Assembly (NCBI GenBank): GCA_037190665.1
Contig: JBBCJT010000027.1
Span: forward strand, 62,001-126,000
Length of the DNA stretch: 64,000 bases
Direction of reading: 5' to 3'
From: JBBCJT01 sp037190665
Lineage (GTDB): Bacteria; Pseudomonadota; Alphaproteobacteria; Acetobacterales; Acetobacteraceae
Under the pieces are notes generated by a model. That model was not told the origin of the DNA and did no database searches. It saw only the letters and a list, made by a program, of their open reading frames with translations. The position numbers and the translations under genes were made by a program. Shown here in pieces: positions 1-8,788 of the stretch. The number at the start of each line of letters is the position of its first letter. Positions within the stretch are counted from its first letter, which is position 1.

Positions 1-25
1 TCGCACCCCTCTCTGCTTCCTATAC

Positions 26-39
26 GCTTGGCGCCAAGC
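26..39. promoter_or_regulatory. 14-bp perfect palindrome upstream of a degenerate gene pair
   Basis: GCTTGGCGCCAAGC reads the same on both strands and ends 12 bases before the ATG at 52. It could be an operator or simply a palindrome. No partner copy was seen nearby. Confidence 0.3.
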
Positions 40-51
40 ATGGAGCATTAA

Positions 52-247
52 ATGGCTGTAGGAACCGACGTTACGATTCGCGTCTGGTATGACGAGGCTC
101 AAGACGTCGTCAAAAATGCGGGTCGCTGGTGGGCTTACCAGCGTCAACAACGATCCCGAGAGCAAGCGGGGTAACCCAGGCCTCTACAAGAAATTGGCGG
201 CGGTTCTCCGCGACGCTGGTGAAAAGTACCCTTCGGGAGTTCTCTGA
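52..247 (+). pseudogene. frameshifted small conserved hypothetical gene
   Basis: From the ATG at 52 the frame gives MAVGTDVTIRVWYDEAQDVV and then KNAGRWWAY, but it stops at 172-174 after 40 residues. In the +1 frame the coding sense continues from about 140 with SVNNDPESKRGNPGLYKKLA and runs to a TGA at 245-247. Joined at about 139-142, the two parts give one protein of about 64 residues that resembles, from memory, a small alphaproteobacterial protein with an RWW...VNNDP...RGNP pattern. One extra base (or two missing) explains the break. The stop overlaps the next ATG (TGATG). Function unknown; sequencing error cannot be excluded. Confidence 0.5.
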
Positions 248-502
248 TGCCTAGCGGCCTCCGAGGCGAGAAGCGGCCGGCTGATGTGATCGAACGCCGT
301 GAAGGTGATGCGGATCCAGATCGCGACGGGCGAGGAGCAGGAACGAGTAGCGCCTGAGAAGCCCGCCAGTGCCGTTGCCGAGTTTGGGAAAAGGGCGGCG
401 CGGCGCGGGCGTGCGTGCGTTATGACGCCAGAGCGCCGCCGAGAGATTGTCAAGAAGGCTGCCGCGGTCAGATGGAAAGACGCCGCTGAAACTGAACGCT
501 GA
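247..502 (+). pseudogene. degenerate small conserved protein with C-terminal MTPERRREI(V)KKAAAVRW motif
   Basis: The ATG at 247 starts a frame reading GEKRPADVI, which then leaves the expected sense. The frame from GTG 299 reads VKVMRIQIATGEEQER and ends in MTPERRREIVKKAAAVRW. Together they resemble a family I recall as RPADVIGNAVKVMRIATGE ... GRKGGAARA ... MTPERR(A/R)EIA. The join at about 285-288 lacks two bases. The KGGAARA stretch appears in yet another frame at about 390-415, so two or more indels are needed. An intact 67-residue product from GTG 299 is the alternative. Overlaps the upstream remnant by one base, suggesting a former coupled pair. Function unknown. Confidence 0.5.
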
Positions 503-1691
503 ATTGTTTTAGAATATCATCAGTTAAGAACCCCGCCGCCAAACTTTGCATAATGATGTATGGCTGCATGAATGGGTCTCGGAATGAAAACCGATAGGTT
601 CTCTTGTGCTCGAAACGATTTAGGACACTGCCTCTTCCTTCTTCGGCCATTTCCTTTAGGTGAAAGGAAAACGCGGTTGTTTTATAGGGGGAGCCCATAA
701 TCGCCGATAAGGCTGCCACACAATCAGCAGCGCCAAAGCGGCCTATAGCGTCCCGTTCGGTAAGAGCGGCCGCCGCAAGAACTTGCGGATAAATATTGCC
801 CTGCCGATAGCTTTTCAGCGTGGCTTTAGCATAACTCTCGCGAACCGAATAATCCACGTCACCCATACAGGCAGTTATTGCGGAAAGAACATGCCTCTCA
901 TCAATCGATCGAGTATTGTCTGCAATGGCAGCCAACGAGGCATGCTTGCCAAGGGAATGCGCATAGAATGGCAAGCCGGCAGAAAAGAAGCTTATCCGCC
1001 AAAGAGCGGAGCTCGTTATGCTCATACGCAAGCGCCGAGTTCTTGTAACAACTAAATCTTCGATCTCTGGCTTATCCATTGGTAGCATTGGAACTTGCTT
1101 AAGCGCACGCGGAATAGATGCGTGTTCGCGTATAAGGCCGGATACAGAGGATGCTACCCCAACTATAATTACGGTGCAGTTTACCGCATCGTCAGACAGT
1201 GCTTTTATGGTTTCGGCTATTAATGTTCGACACGATTGATCTATTATTTTATCAAATTCGTCCAATATAATAACTGGCACTTGGAAAGGTTGAAAATTCC
1301 CAAGAGCTATTATTACATCATCTGGAGTTATAGGATTGGGGTGCGTTTCATCAGCCCACCATGCTTGAACACCATCTGTTTGTTGTATTCTCCGAAACAC
1401 TTTTCTCCACAAGGAATCAAATGTTGTCGCGCTATCGCCGTTTACGCGGACGGCAGTAATTGGGCGCGTTTCAGTATGAAGCGGCTTGTAGAAAATATTG
1501 GCAATGGATGTCTTTCCAACACCCCTATCACCGAAAATGATGGCATGCCGTCCCTTCTCCAAAACCGTGTCTTGAAGCTCACGGACAGTGGCCGTCCTTC
1601 CTGTAAAAAGGTCAGATTCGTTGATGGGAGTGCCGGGCGTGAAGGTCTCAATCACCTCGCGGCGAAGAGCTTCCCATTCTTCAGGCGTCAT
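468..1691 (-). CDS. AAA-type/STAND-like ATPase, acquired gene
   Basis: A 407-residue protein read from the ATG at 1691 (MTPEEWEALRREV); a longer in-frame start at 1799 adds 36 residues that look like translated leader. Walker A is GDRGVGKT (54-61), Walker B VIILDEFD (140-147), and a sensor-1-like strand IIVGVASS follows at 175-182. The N-terminal phrase GTPINESDLFTGR is typical of Orc1/Cdc6-like P-loop ATPases found as lone accessory genes. No partner effector is visible. The gene is clearly AT-richer than the DNA after 1800, with many A/T third positions, so it was probably acquired horizontally. Its 3' end overlaps the end of the small gene at 247-502. A defence or mobile-element role is only a guess. 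Confidence 0.75.
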   Translation of the reverse strand: MTPEEWEALRREVIETFTPGTPINESDLFTGRTATVRELQDTVLEKGRHAIIFGDRGVGKTSIANIFYKPLHTETRPITAVRVNGDSATTFDSLWRKVFRRIQQTDGVQAWWADETHPNPITPDDVIIALGNFQPFQVPVIILDEFDKIIDQSCRTLIAETIKALSDDAVNCTVIIVGVASSVSGLIREHASIPRALKQVPMLPMDKPEIEDLVVTRTRRLRMSITSSALWRISFFSAGLPFYAHSLGKHASLAAIADNTRSIDERHVLSAITACMGDVDYSVRESYAKATLKSYRQGNIYPQVLAAAALTERDAIGRFGAADCVAALSAIMGSPYKTTAFSFHLKEMAEEGRGSVLNRFEHKRTYRFSFRDPFMQPYIIMQSLAAGFLTDDILKQFSVQFQRRLSI

Positions 1692-1837
1692 CGCCCCGGC
1701 CCGCGGCGGGCGCCGTTGATGCGCTGGACCTCTGCTCCAATCACTCACAAACCCAGTTTTTAACTCACACCCCCTCAGGGTCAAAGCGTATAAATTCAAA
1801 CTGAGACACTACCGGGCCGGCGTGAGGGTAGCCTCCG

Positions 1838-2719
1838 CTACTCCGCCTCCAGCGGCTCCAGGTCCACGCCCACCGACACGCCATGCGGCCCGCCGCCGAG
1901 GATCACGCCGCGTACCGGCGAGATGTCCGCGAAGTCGCGGCCCCAGGCCAGCACCACGTGCTCGTCGCTGACGATCAGGTCGTTGGTGGGATCGAGGTCC
2001 ACCCAGCCATGGGCCGGCCCCATCCACGCGCTGACCCAGGCATGCGACTGGTCGGCCCCCCGCCGGCGCGGCTGGCCGGGGCGCGGGCGGGTGCGGATGT
2101 AGCCGGACACGTAGCGCGCCGGGATGCCGTGGCTGCGCAGGCCGGCGATCATCACATGGGTGAAGTCCTGGCACACGCCCGCGCGCTGGTTCAGCACCTG
2201 CACCACGGGGGTGGAGATGTTGGTCACGCCGGTGCGGAACGTGAAGTCGCGGCCGAAGCGGGCGTTGAGATCGGCGAGCGCTGCGAGGATCGGCCGGCCG
2301 GGCGCGAAGGACGGCGCGGCATAGGCGTGCACCTCCGCCCCCGAAGGCGCGAGCATGCTGTCGAAGCAGAACTCCGCCGCTTCCCATGCGCCCGGCCCGC
2401 CCGCGCGGGCGGCGGCGGCGACCTCCTCCCACGGCGGTGTCTGGTCCGCCGGCGGCGGGACGGGGAAGGAGACGGAGACGTCCGCCTCCGTCGTCACCTC
2501 GAAGGTCGCGTGCGGCGTGTCGACCGACAGCCAGGTGACGCGGTTGCCGAAATGGTCCTCGCCCTGCCGCAGCCCGGACGGTTCGGGCTCCGCGACGATG
2601 CGCGAGGCGATCACCTCCTGGTACGGCAGCACCCGCGGCGTGAGGTGCAGCATGTGGGTCGCGAGGTCCACCGGCTCCGCATAGGCGTAGGTGGTGGTGT
2701 GGCGGACGCGGTAGATCAT
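1838..2719 (-). CDS. transglutaminase-like cysteine protease family protein
   Basis: A 293-residue protein. An N-terminal beta domain (about 1-90, starting MIYRVRHTTTYAY) is followed by a transglutaminase core with catalytic Cys183 (AGVCQDFTH), His226 (DQSHAW) and Asp243 (VDLDPTN). No signal peptide is seen, so it is likely cytoplasmic. Its ATG overlaps the TGA of the ATP-grasp gene by four bases (ATGA), so the two are translationally coupled. In this gene family the enzyme is thought to cut or transfer isopeptide bonds in a peptide made by neighbouring ligases; the substrate is unknown. It is the last gene of the 8601-to-1838 operon. Confidence 0.88.
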   Translation of the reverse strand: MIYRVRHTTTYAYAEPVDLATHMLHLTPRVLPYQEVIASRIVAEPEPSGLRQGEDHFGNRVTWLSVDTPHATFEVTTEADVSVSFPVPPPADQTPPWEEVAAAARAGGPGAWEAAEFCFDSMLAPSGAEVHAYAAPSFAPGRPILAALADLNARFGRDFTFRTGVTNISTPVVQVLNQRAGVCQDFTHVMIAGLRSHGIPARYVSGYIRTRPRPGQPRRRGADQSHAWVSAWMGPAHGWVDLDPTNDLIVSDEHVVLAWGRDFADISPVRGVILGGGPHGVSVGVDLEPLEAE

Positions 2720-5214
2720 GCCGCGGCCGGGATGGCGGAGCGCTCGCCGTCGCCGAGGCCGAGCGTCTGCGCGGCGGGCAGCAGGGCGAAATAGCGTCGG
2801 GTCAGCGCGTCCGAGAGCTGGCCGAGGCGGGTCTCGATCCGGCGCAGTTCCTCCGGCAGCAGCGCGGCTTCCTCCGCCTGCGCGGCCCCCGCGGCGATCA
2901 CGCGGGTCACCAGCATGGCGGCGTCGAGGCCGATATTGGATGCCACCTCGCACAGCGAGTCTTCCTGTCCCGCGATGTCGCGCAGATGCCGCGTGGCGGC
3001 GGAGAGCTGGAAGGCGAGCGCGCGGGGGTTCGCCGGATCCGCCATCACCAGATCGAGCACCGGCCCGGCCTGCAGCACGGTGAGGTAGCGCGTGCGGTAG
3101 GTGATCGCCGAATCGCAGAGTTCGAGCCCGAGCCGCAGCCCGCTCTCGATGCGCGGCGCCGGCACGTCGAGCAGGTTGGCGAGGTTCGCCGAGATCGCCT
3201 GCGCGCGTTCGATCCGCCGGCCGAGATCGAGGAACAGGAAGCCGCCGCCGCGCACCAGGTTTTCCGCCGCGATGCCGGCGATGCCGGCGGAGAAGCGCAT
3301 GGTGCCGACGCAGGCATGCACCAGCGCATCCAGGCTGCGGCCGACGCGCTGCGCATCCGATCGCGCGGAACGCAGCGTCTGCGTCAGGTGCGCGTACATG
3401 TCGCCGGTCAGCCGGTCGCGCACGGCATCGGCGAGGCGCGCGATATGGGTGAACAGCCCGCCCACCGGCCCGGATTCGGCGACCGAGCGCAGCAGCGCCT
3501 CGGGCAGCGCGGCGGTGCCGGGCGGGGCATTCGCGGCCTCCCGGGCGATGACGCCGGCATCGGCGAGGCAGGCGGCCAGCGTGCGGATCTCCGCCAGCTC
3601 GCGCGGCAGCGGCGCGCCGCGCGTGAGCCGCGTCAGCGCCGCGCGGATCAGCCGTGCCGCGCTCTCCAGCCGCTCGACATAGCGGCCGAGCCAGTAGAGG
3701 TGATCGGCCACCCGGCTCGGCAGGTCGCCCGCGGTGCGGCGCACCGGCATCGGCGGGATGGTGATGGCGACCGGGCCGACGATGTCGGTCGTGTCCTCGG
3801 ACAGGACCCACACGTCCTTGGACAGGCCGTGGCGCGGCAGCCGGCCCGCGAGCCGGTCGGCTTCCTCCACCACGCGGGCGAGCCCGCCCGTCATCGCCCG
3901 CCAGCGGTCGCCGTGCTCGTTGATCAGGAACATCCGCAGCACGACGGGCTTCGGCGTCATCCCGTCCGATCCGGCGCAGGGCGCGGTGGAGGGCGAGACG
4001 GCGGCGGTGGCCGCGTAGGCCCAGGGGCGGGCGACGATGCGGGCGAGCAGGCTGCGGCGCGCGTCCTCCCGCATCTCGGCCAGCGCGGTGGCGGGCGCGG
4101 TGCCGTCTGTCGCCGGCCGGATCAGCCAGTTCGCCGGATCGGAGAGCACCTGCTCGCGGGCCTGCTCCTCGCCCAGCCACATCGTCCGGACCGAGGCCAT
4201 GCGCAGCGTCTCGCCCAGCAGCCGCGGGGCCAGCGCGGGCAGGAAGGCGGCCAGCGCCGGGGCCTGCGCGGCGGCGGTGCCGGGATCGTTGACCATGCGC
4301 ACCGCCCCGGCGCGCAGCGCGTCCATCAGCCCCGGCACGCCGTGCGCGCCGTCGCCGGTGAACTCGACCGGGTCGATGCTGGGCCCCTCGGTGCGGCGCA
4401 GGATCACGTCGACCGGCGACAGGCCCTTGAGCGTCTTGAGGAACACCGCGCCGCCGCGGACGGTCAGGTCCGCCCCCTCCACCAGCGCGCAGGACAGCTC
4501 GCGGGAGAGATACATGTGCTCGAACCACAGCGGGCTGGCAGTGCCGGGGGTGAGCAGGGCGATGCGCGGCGCCGGCGTGCCGTCGGGCGCCAGCGCCTGC
4601 AGCGCATCCGTCCAGGCCTCGAAGAACGGGCGGAGCTGGCGCACCGAGCCGGAGCGGAACGCCTCCGGCAGCACGCGGGCCAGCATGCGCCGGTTCTCCC
4701 GCGCGTAGCCGATGCCGGCGGCACCCGTGGTGCGGTCGGAGAGCACGCGCCAGGCCCCGTCCGGGCTGCGCACGAGATCGGCGGCGTAGAAATGCAGCAG
4801 CGGGCGGCGGTGGTGCAGACCGGGCATGCGGCAGGGGCGCAGGAAGCCGGGATTGGCGAAGGCGAGTGCGGGCGGCAGCGCGCCATCGGCGAGCAGCGTC
4901 TGCGGCCCGTAGAGATCGCCGAGGATCGCCTCCAGCAGCCGCGCGCGCTGGGCGAGCGCGGTCTCGAGCGCGGCGAACTCGCCGGCCGACAGCAGCAGCG
5001 GGACCGGATCGCAGCGCCAGATGCCCATGCTGTCGGGCCCCGGCAGCAGCGAGGTGACGCCTTCCTCCTCGAAGGCGCGGTCGAGCCGGTTCGCCGCGTC
5101 GGTCAGCCCGCCCTCGGGCAGGCTCCGCAACGCGGCGAGCAGCGACCGCCACGGCGGACGGATGCCGCCGCAGCCGTCCACCATCTCATCCAGATAAGGC
5201 GCACCGCCGGTCAT
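2716..5214 (-). CDS. circularly permuted type 2 ATP-grasp protein fused to alpha-E domain
   Basis: An 832-residue fusion. Residues about 1-480 carry the DUF404/DUF407-type circularly permuted ATP-grasp (VFLKTLKGLSPVDVILRR and LWLGEEQ-like segments). From about residue 490 the alpha-helical alpha-E (DUF403) domain begins with LPSRVADHLYWLGRYVERLE. In many bacteria these two domains are separate genes; here they are one chain. ATP-grasp enzymes of this type are predicted to ligate amino acids to a carboxylate (Iyer and Aravind amidoligase survey, from memory). The start at 5214 lies 12 bases after the stop of the DUF2126 gene, and the stop overlaps the downstream transglutaminase start. Product and substrate are unknown. 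Confidence 0.88.
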   Translation of the reverse strand: MTGGAPYLDEMVDGCGGIRPPWRSLLAALRSLPEGGLTDAANRLDRAFEEEGVTSLLPGPDSMGIWRCDPVPLLLSAGEFAALETALAQRARLLEAILGDLYGPQTLLADGALPPALAFANPGFLRPCRMPGLHHRRPLLHFYAADLVRSPDGAWRVLSDRTTGAAGIGYARENRRMLARVLPEAFRSGSVRQLRPFFEAWTDALQALAPDGTPAPRIALLTPGTASPLWFEHMYLSRELSCALVEGADLTVRGGAVFLKTLKGLSPVDVILRRTEGPSIDPVEFTGDGAHGVPGLMDALRAGAVRMVNDPGTAAAQAPALAAFLPALAPRLLGETLRMASVRTMWLGEEQAREQVLSDPANWLIRPATDGTAPATALAEMREDARRSLLARIVARPWAYAATAAVSPSTAPCAGSDGMTPKPVVLRMFLINEHGDRWRAMTGGLARVVEEADRLAGRLPRHGLSKDVWVLSEDTTDIVGPVAITIPPMPVRRTAGDLPSRVADHLYWLGRYVERLESAARLIRAALTRLTRGAPLPRELAEIRTLAACLADAGVIAREAANAPPGTAALPEALLRSVAESGPVGGLFTHIARLADAVRDRLTGDMYAHLTQTLRSARSDAQRVGRSLDALVHACVGTMRFSAGIAGIAAENLVRGGGFLFLDLGRRIERAQAISANLANLLDVPAPRIESGLRLGLELCDSAITYRTRYLTVLQAGPVLDLVMADPANPRALAFQLSAATRHLRDIAGQEDSLCEVASNIGLDAAMLVTRVIAAGAAQAEEAALLPEELRRIETRLGQLSDALTRRYFALLPAAQTLGLGDGERSAIPAAA

Positions 5215-5226
5215 CCGGCTTCTTTC

Positions 5227-8200
5227 TCAGGCGTGACGACGCAGGTCCAGTGTGCGGGGGTGTTCGCTGGACAGGTACGCCGCCGGCTCCGCCATCAGCC
5301 CGGGGGTGTGGCCGAAGGGGAAGAAGCGCGCGCGGCGCCGCGCCTCCGCCTCGTTGGCGTTGACCGGGAAGGTCTCGTAGTTGCGGCCGCCGGGATGGAC
5401 GACGTGGTGGGTCAGGCCGCCGATCGAACGGCCCGTCCAGCGGTCGTAGATGTCGAAGATCAGCGGCGTCTGCACGCCGACCGTGGGATGCAGGGAGGAG
5501 GGCGGGTTCCACGCCTTGAACCGCACGCCCGCGACGTACTCGCCCTCCGTCCCGGTGGACGCGAGCGGCACGGCGGAGCCGTTGCACGCGAGCACGAAAC
5601 GCTCCTCCACCCAGCCGGTCACCTTGGCCTGCACCCGCTCCACGGAGCTGTCGACGTAGCGGGCGGTGCCGCCGGTGACGGTCTCCTCGCCCAGCACGTG
5701 CCACGGTTCCAGCGCGTGGCGGAGTTCCAGCTCCATGCCGCGCACCGCCACCTCGCCGACCTTGGGGAAGCGGAATTCCCGGTGCGGCGCGAACCACGCC
5801 GGATCGAGGTCGTAGCCGAGCAGCGACAGCTCCTCCAGCACGTCGGCGAAATCCTGGCCGACGAAGTGGGGCAGCATGAAATCGTCGTGCAGCCGCGTGC
5901 CCCAGCGCACCAGCCGCCGCTCGTAGGGGTGCTGCCAGAAGGCAGCCAGCGCGGCGCGCATCAGCAGCATCTGCGCGGCCGACATGCGCGCATGCGGCGG
6001 CATCTCGAAGCCGCGGAACTCCACCAGCCCCAGCCGGCCGGAGGAACTGTCCGGCGAGTACATCTTGTCGATGCAGAACTCGGTGCGGTGGGTGTTGCCG
6101 GTGATGTCCACCAGCAGGTTGCGGAACAGCCGGTCCGTCATCCAGGGCGCCGGCTGGTTGAACCGGCCGACGCGGCTGAACGCCAGTTCCAGCTCGTACA
6201 GCGTGTCGTTGCGCGCCTCGTCCGTGCGCGGGTGCTGGCTGGTCGGGCCGATGAACAGGCCGGAGAACAGGTACGAGAGGCTCGGGTGGTTGTGCCAGAA
6301 GCCGACGAGCGACTTCAGCAGGTCGGGACGGCGCAGGAAGGCGCTGTCCTCGGCCCGTGCGGCGCCCATCACCACGTGGTTGCCGCCGCCGGTGCCGGAA
6401 TGGCGGCCGTCCAGCATGAATTTCTCGGTGGACAGGCCGACCTGCCGGGCTTCCTCGTACAGCTCCTCGGTGCGGGTGACGAGTTCGGCCCAGTTGGTGG
6501 CCGGGTGCACGTTTACCTCGATCACGCCCGGATCGGGGGTGACGGAGAAATGCTGCAGCCGCGGATCGCGCGGCGGCAGGTAGCCTTCCAGGAACACCTT
6601 GCGCCCGGTCTCGGCCGCCGTCTCCTCCACCGCGGCGATGAGATCGAGCCAGTCCTCGGCGGCGTGGGTGGGCGGCAGGAACACGTGCAGCAGCCCGCCG
6701 CGCGATTCCACCGCGAGCGCGGTGCGCACGACGTTCGGGTCGTCGCCGTTCATCCCCAGCACCGGCAGGTCCTGCGGCATGGGGCGGAACGGGTCGAGCC
6801 CGTCGCCCTCCAGCGCGCGCGCGCGGCCCCGGTCCTGCGGCGCGATGCGCAGGCGCGGGTCCGTCCGCACGTGGCGCATGGCCTGCCGGGAGGGCAGCTC
6901 GCCGCGCGGGGCGAAGGGGTCGGGCTCGTTGTCCTGTTCCAGGAACAGCGCGTCCGGGTCGATCCAGGGCAGCGAGTCGAGCGGCAGGCGGAAGCCGATC
7001 GGCGAGTCGCCCGGCAGCAGGAACATCACGCCGGAGCGGAAGAACCAGCGCCCGGTCTGCCAGCGGCGGTTGCCGTTGTCCCACACGCGCCGCAGCGGCA
7101 GCACGGAGCCGACGGAGGACGCGAGCCCCTGCTCGAAGACGCGCACCATGCGCGCGCGTTCCAGCGGGTCGCGCAGATGGTTGTCCTCGACCACCACGTT
7201 GGCGGGCAGCCGGCGCTCCTTCCACAGGTAGTAGTGGATGTCCTCATGCGCCGGGATGACCATGCCCGGATCGACCTGCAGCCGTTCCGCGAGGATGGCG
7301 GCGAAGCGGGCGGCATCGTCGGGCGTGGCGGTGTCGGTGTCGTCGTCGCTGGCGAGCAGGGCTGGGTCGGTCCAGACCGGCTCCCCGTCCGGCCGCCAGT
7401 GGGAATACAGCGCCCAGCGGGGAAGCTGCTCGCCCGGGTACTGCTTGCCCATGCCGTATTGCAGCGCCGCGCCCGGCGCCCAGCGGTCCTTCAGCCGGCG
7501 CAGCAGCCGGCCGGCATAGAGGCGCTTCGTCGGCCCCAGCGCGGCGGTGTTCCATTCCGGCGCGTCCATGTCGGCGGCGGAGACGAAGGTCGGCTCGCCG
7601 CCCATGGTCAGCCGGATGTCGGAGGCGGTGAGCGCGCGGTCCACCTTCGCGCCGAGGGCGAGGATGTCCTGCCAGGCGTGCTCCGTGTACGGCCTCGTGA
7701 CGCGCGGCGTCTCGACGATGCGCCGCACCTCCATGTGGAAGCCGAATTCGGTCTTCGTGCCCTCCTCGGCGGTGAAGCCGCCGGTGATCGGCGCGGCGCT
7801 GATCGGATCGGGGCTGGAGGCGAGGGGGATGTGGCCTTCGCCCGCGAGCAGGCCGGAGGTGGCGTCGAGCCCGATCCACCCCGCGCCGGGCAGGTAGACC
7901 TCGGCCCAGGCGTGCAGGTCGGTGAAGTCGGCTGTCGGGCCCTCGGGGCCCTCCAGCGGCTTGATGTCGGCGACGAGCTGGATGAGGTAGCCCGAGCAGA
8001 ACCGCGCGGCGTAGCCCAGCCGGCGCAGGGCGGCGACCAGCAGCCAGGCGGAATCGCGGCAGGATCCCTTGCCGGCGGCGAGCGTCTCCTCCGGCGTCCA
8101 GACGCCGGGCTCCATGCGCACGATGTAGGAGATCCGGTCCGCCACCGCCCGGTTGAGCGCGACCAGCATGTCCACGGTGCGGATGCCGGCATCCGGCGTA

Positions 8201-8601
8201 TGGGCGGCGAGGAACGCATCGAGCCCGGGCCCGCCCTCGATCGGCTTGCGGAAGGGGGCGAGTTCCTGCTCCAGCACCGGGTCGTAGCTGAAGGGCCAGG
8301 TCTCGGCCTGCTCCTCCAGGAAGAAGTCGAACGGGTTGACCGTGGTCATGTCGGCGACCAGGTCCACGGTCACGTCGAAATGACTCACACGCTCGGGGAA
8401 GACCACGCGGGCGAGGAAATTGCCCTGCGGGTCCTGCTGCCAGTTCAGGAAGTGCGGCTGCGGCTCGACCTTCAGAGCGTAGGAGAGGATGCCCGTGCGG
8501 GCGTGAGGGGCGGGGCGGAGCCGTATCGTCTGGGGGCCGAGCGAGACCAGCCGGTCGTAACGGTAGCTTGTGCGATGGGTCAGCGCGACCTGTATCGACA
8601 T
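5227..8601 (-). CDS. transglutaminase - DUF2126 (putative amidoligase) fusion
   Basis: A 1124-residue protein from the ATG at 8601 (MSIQVALTHRTSY); an open frame upstream to 8913 reads through the repeat at 8648-8695 and is not credible. Residues 1-290 form a transglutaminase with Cys181 (GKGSCRDSAW), His230 (DLHAWAEVYL) and Asp246. The remainder is DUF2126, whose Pfam name is putative amidoligase; conserved-looking segments are MGGEPTFVSA, QYPGEQLPRWAL, VNVHPATNWAEL and GTGGGNH. It is the first gene of an operon with the ATP-grasp/alpha-E protein and a second transglutaminase. Transcription probably starts in the 8602-8788 divergent region containing the tandem palindrome. No signal peptide. 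Confidence 0.9.
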   Translation of the reverse strand: MSIQVALTHRTSYRYDRLVSLGPQTIRLRPAPHARTGILSYALKVEPQPHFLNWQQDPQGNFLARVVFPERVSHFDVTVDLVADMTTVNPFDFFLEEQAETWPFSYDPVLEQELAPFRKPIEGGPGLDAFLAAHTPDAGIRTVDMLVALNRAVADRISYIVRMEPGVWTPEETLAAGKGSCRDSAWLLVAALRRLGYAARFCSGYLIQLVADIKPLEGPEGPTADFTDLHAWAEVYLPGAGWIGLDATSGLLAGEGHIPLASSPDPISAAPITGGFTAEEGTKTEFGFHMEVRRIVETPRVTRPYTEHAWQDILALGAKVDRALTASDIRLTMGGEPTFVSAADMDAPEWNTAALGPTKRLYAGRLLRRLKDRWAPGAALQYGMGKQYPGEQLPRWALYSHWRPDGEPVWTDPALLASDDDTDTATPDDAARFAAILAERLQVDPGMVIPAHEDIHYYLWKERRLPANVVVEDNHLRDPLERARMVRVFEQGLASSVGSVLPLRRVWDNGNRRWQTGRWFFRSGVMFLLPGDSPIGFRLPLDSLPWIDPDALFLEQDNEPDPFAPRGELPSRQAMRHVRTDPRLRIAPQDRGRARALEGDGLDPFRPMPQDLPVLGMNGDDPNVVRTALAVESRGGLLHVFLPPTHAAEDWLDLIAAVEETAAETGRKVFLEGYLPPRDPRLQHFSVTPDPGVIEVNVHPATNWAELVTRTEELYEEARQVGLSTEKFMLDGRHSGTGGGNHVVMGAARAEDSAFLRRPDLLKSLVGFWHNHPSLSYLFSGLFIGPTSQHPRTDEARNDTLYELELAFSRVGRFNQPAPWMTDRLFRNLLVDITGNTHRTEFCIDKMYSPDSSSGRLGLVEFRGFEMPPHARMSAAQMLLMRAALAAFWQHPYERRLVRWGTRLHDDFMLPHFVGQDFADVLEELSLLGYDLDPAWFAPHREFRFPKVGEVAVRGMELELRHALEPWHVLGEETVTGGTARYVDSSVERVQAKVTGWVEERFVLACNGSAVPLASTGTEGEYVAGVRFKAWNPPSSLHPTVGVQTPLIFDIYDRWTGRSIGGLTHHVVHPGGRNYETFPVNANEAEARRRARFFPFGHTPGLMAEPAAYLSSEHPRTLDLRRHA

Positions 8602-8647
8602 CTGGAGCGTCCCTGTATTGCGGCGCAGCGTAGCGGAGGCGTGGCCC

Positions 8648-8695
8648 GTCGCAACATCTGTTGCGCAACGAGTCGCAACATCTGTTGCGCAACGA
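8648..8695. repeat. two perfect tandem 24-bp units with internal palindromes (candidate operator)
   Basis: Bases 8648-8671 and 8672-8695 are identical. Each unit holds GCAACA-tc-TGTTGC, a perfect 6+6 inverted repeat, and GTTGCGCAAC, a perfect 10-bp palindrome sharing its right half. The array lies between the divergent starts at 8601 and 8789, 46 bases from one and 93 from the other, a natural place for a dimeric regulator acting on both operons. Binding is inferred; no regulator gene is adjacent. Confidence 0.65.
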
Positions 8696-8788
8696 ACCAC
8701 CCGCCGGCCCGGAAAGAGTTGCGGCCGCGGGAACCGACCGCCAAAGTCGCGCGACAACGAACCGATAACGAAGGGGGAAACGGGAAAA

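Noticed and set aside
8648..8695. CRISPR array
   Set aside because: Only two contiguous units without spacers; the internal symmetry fits an operator.
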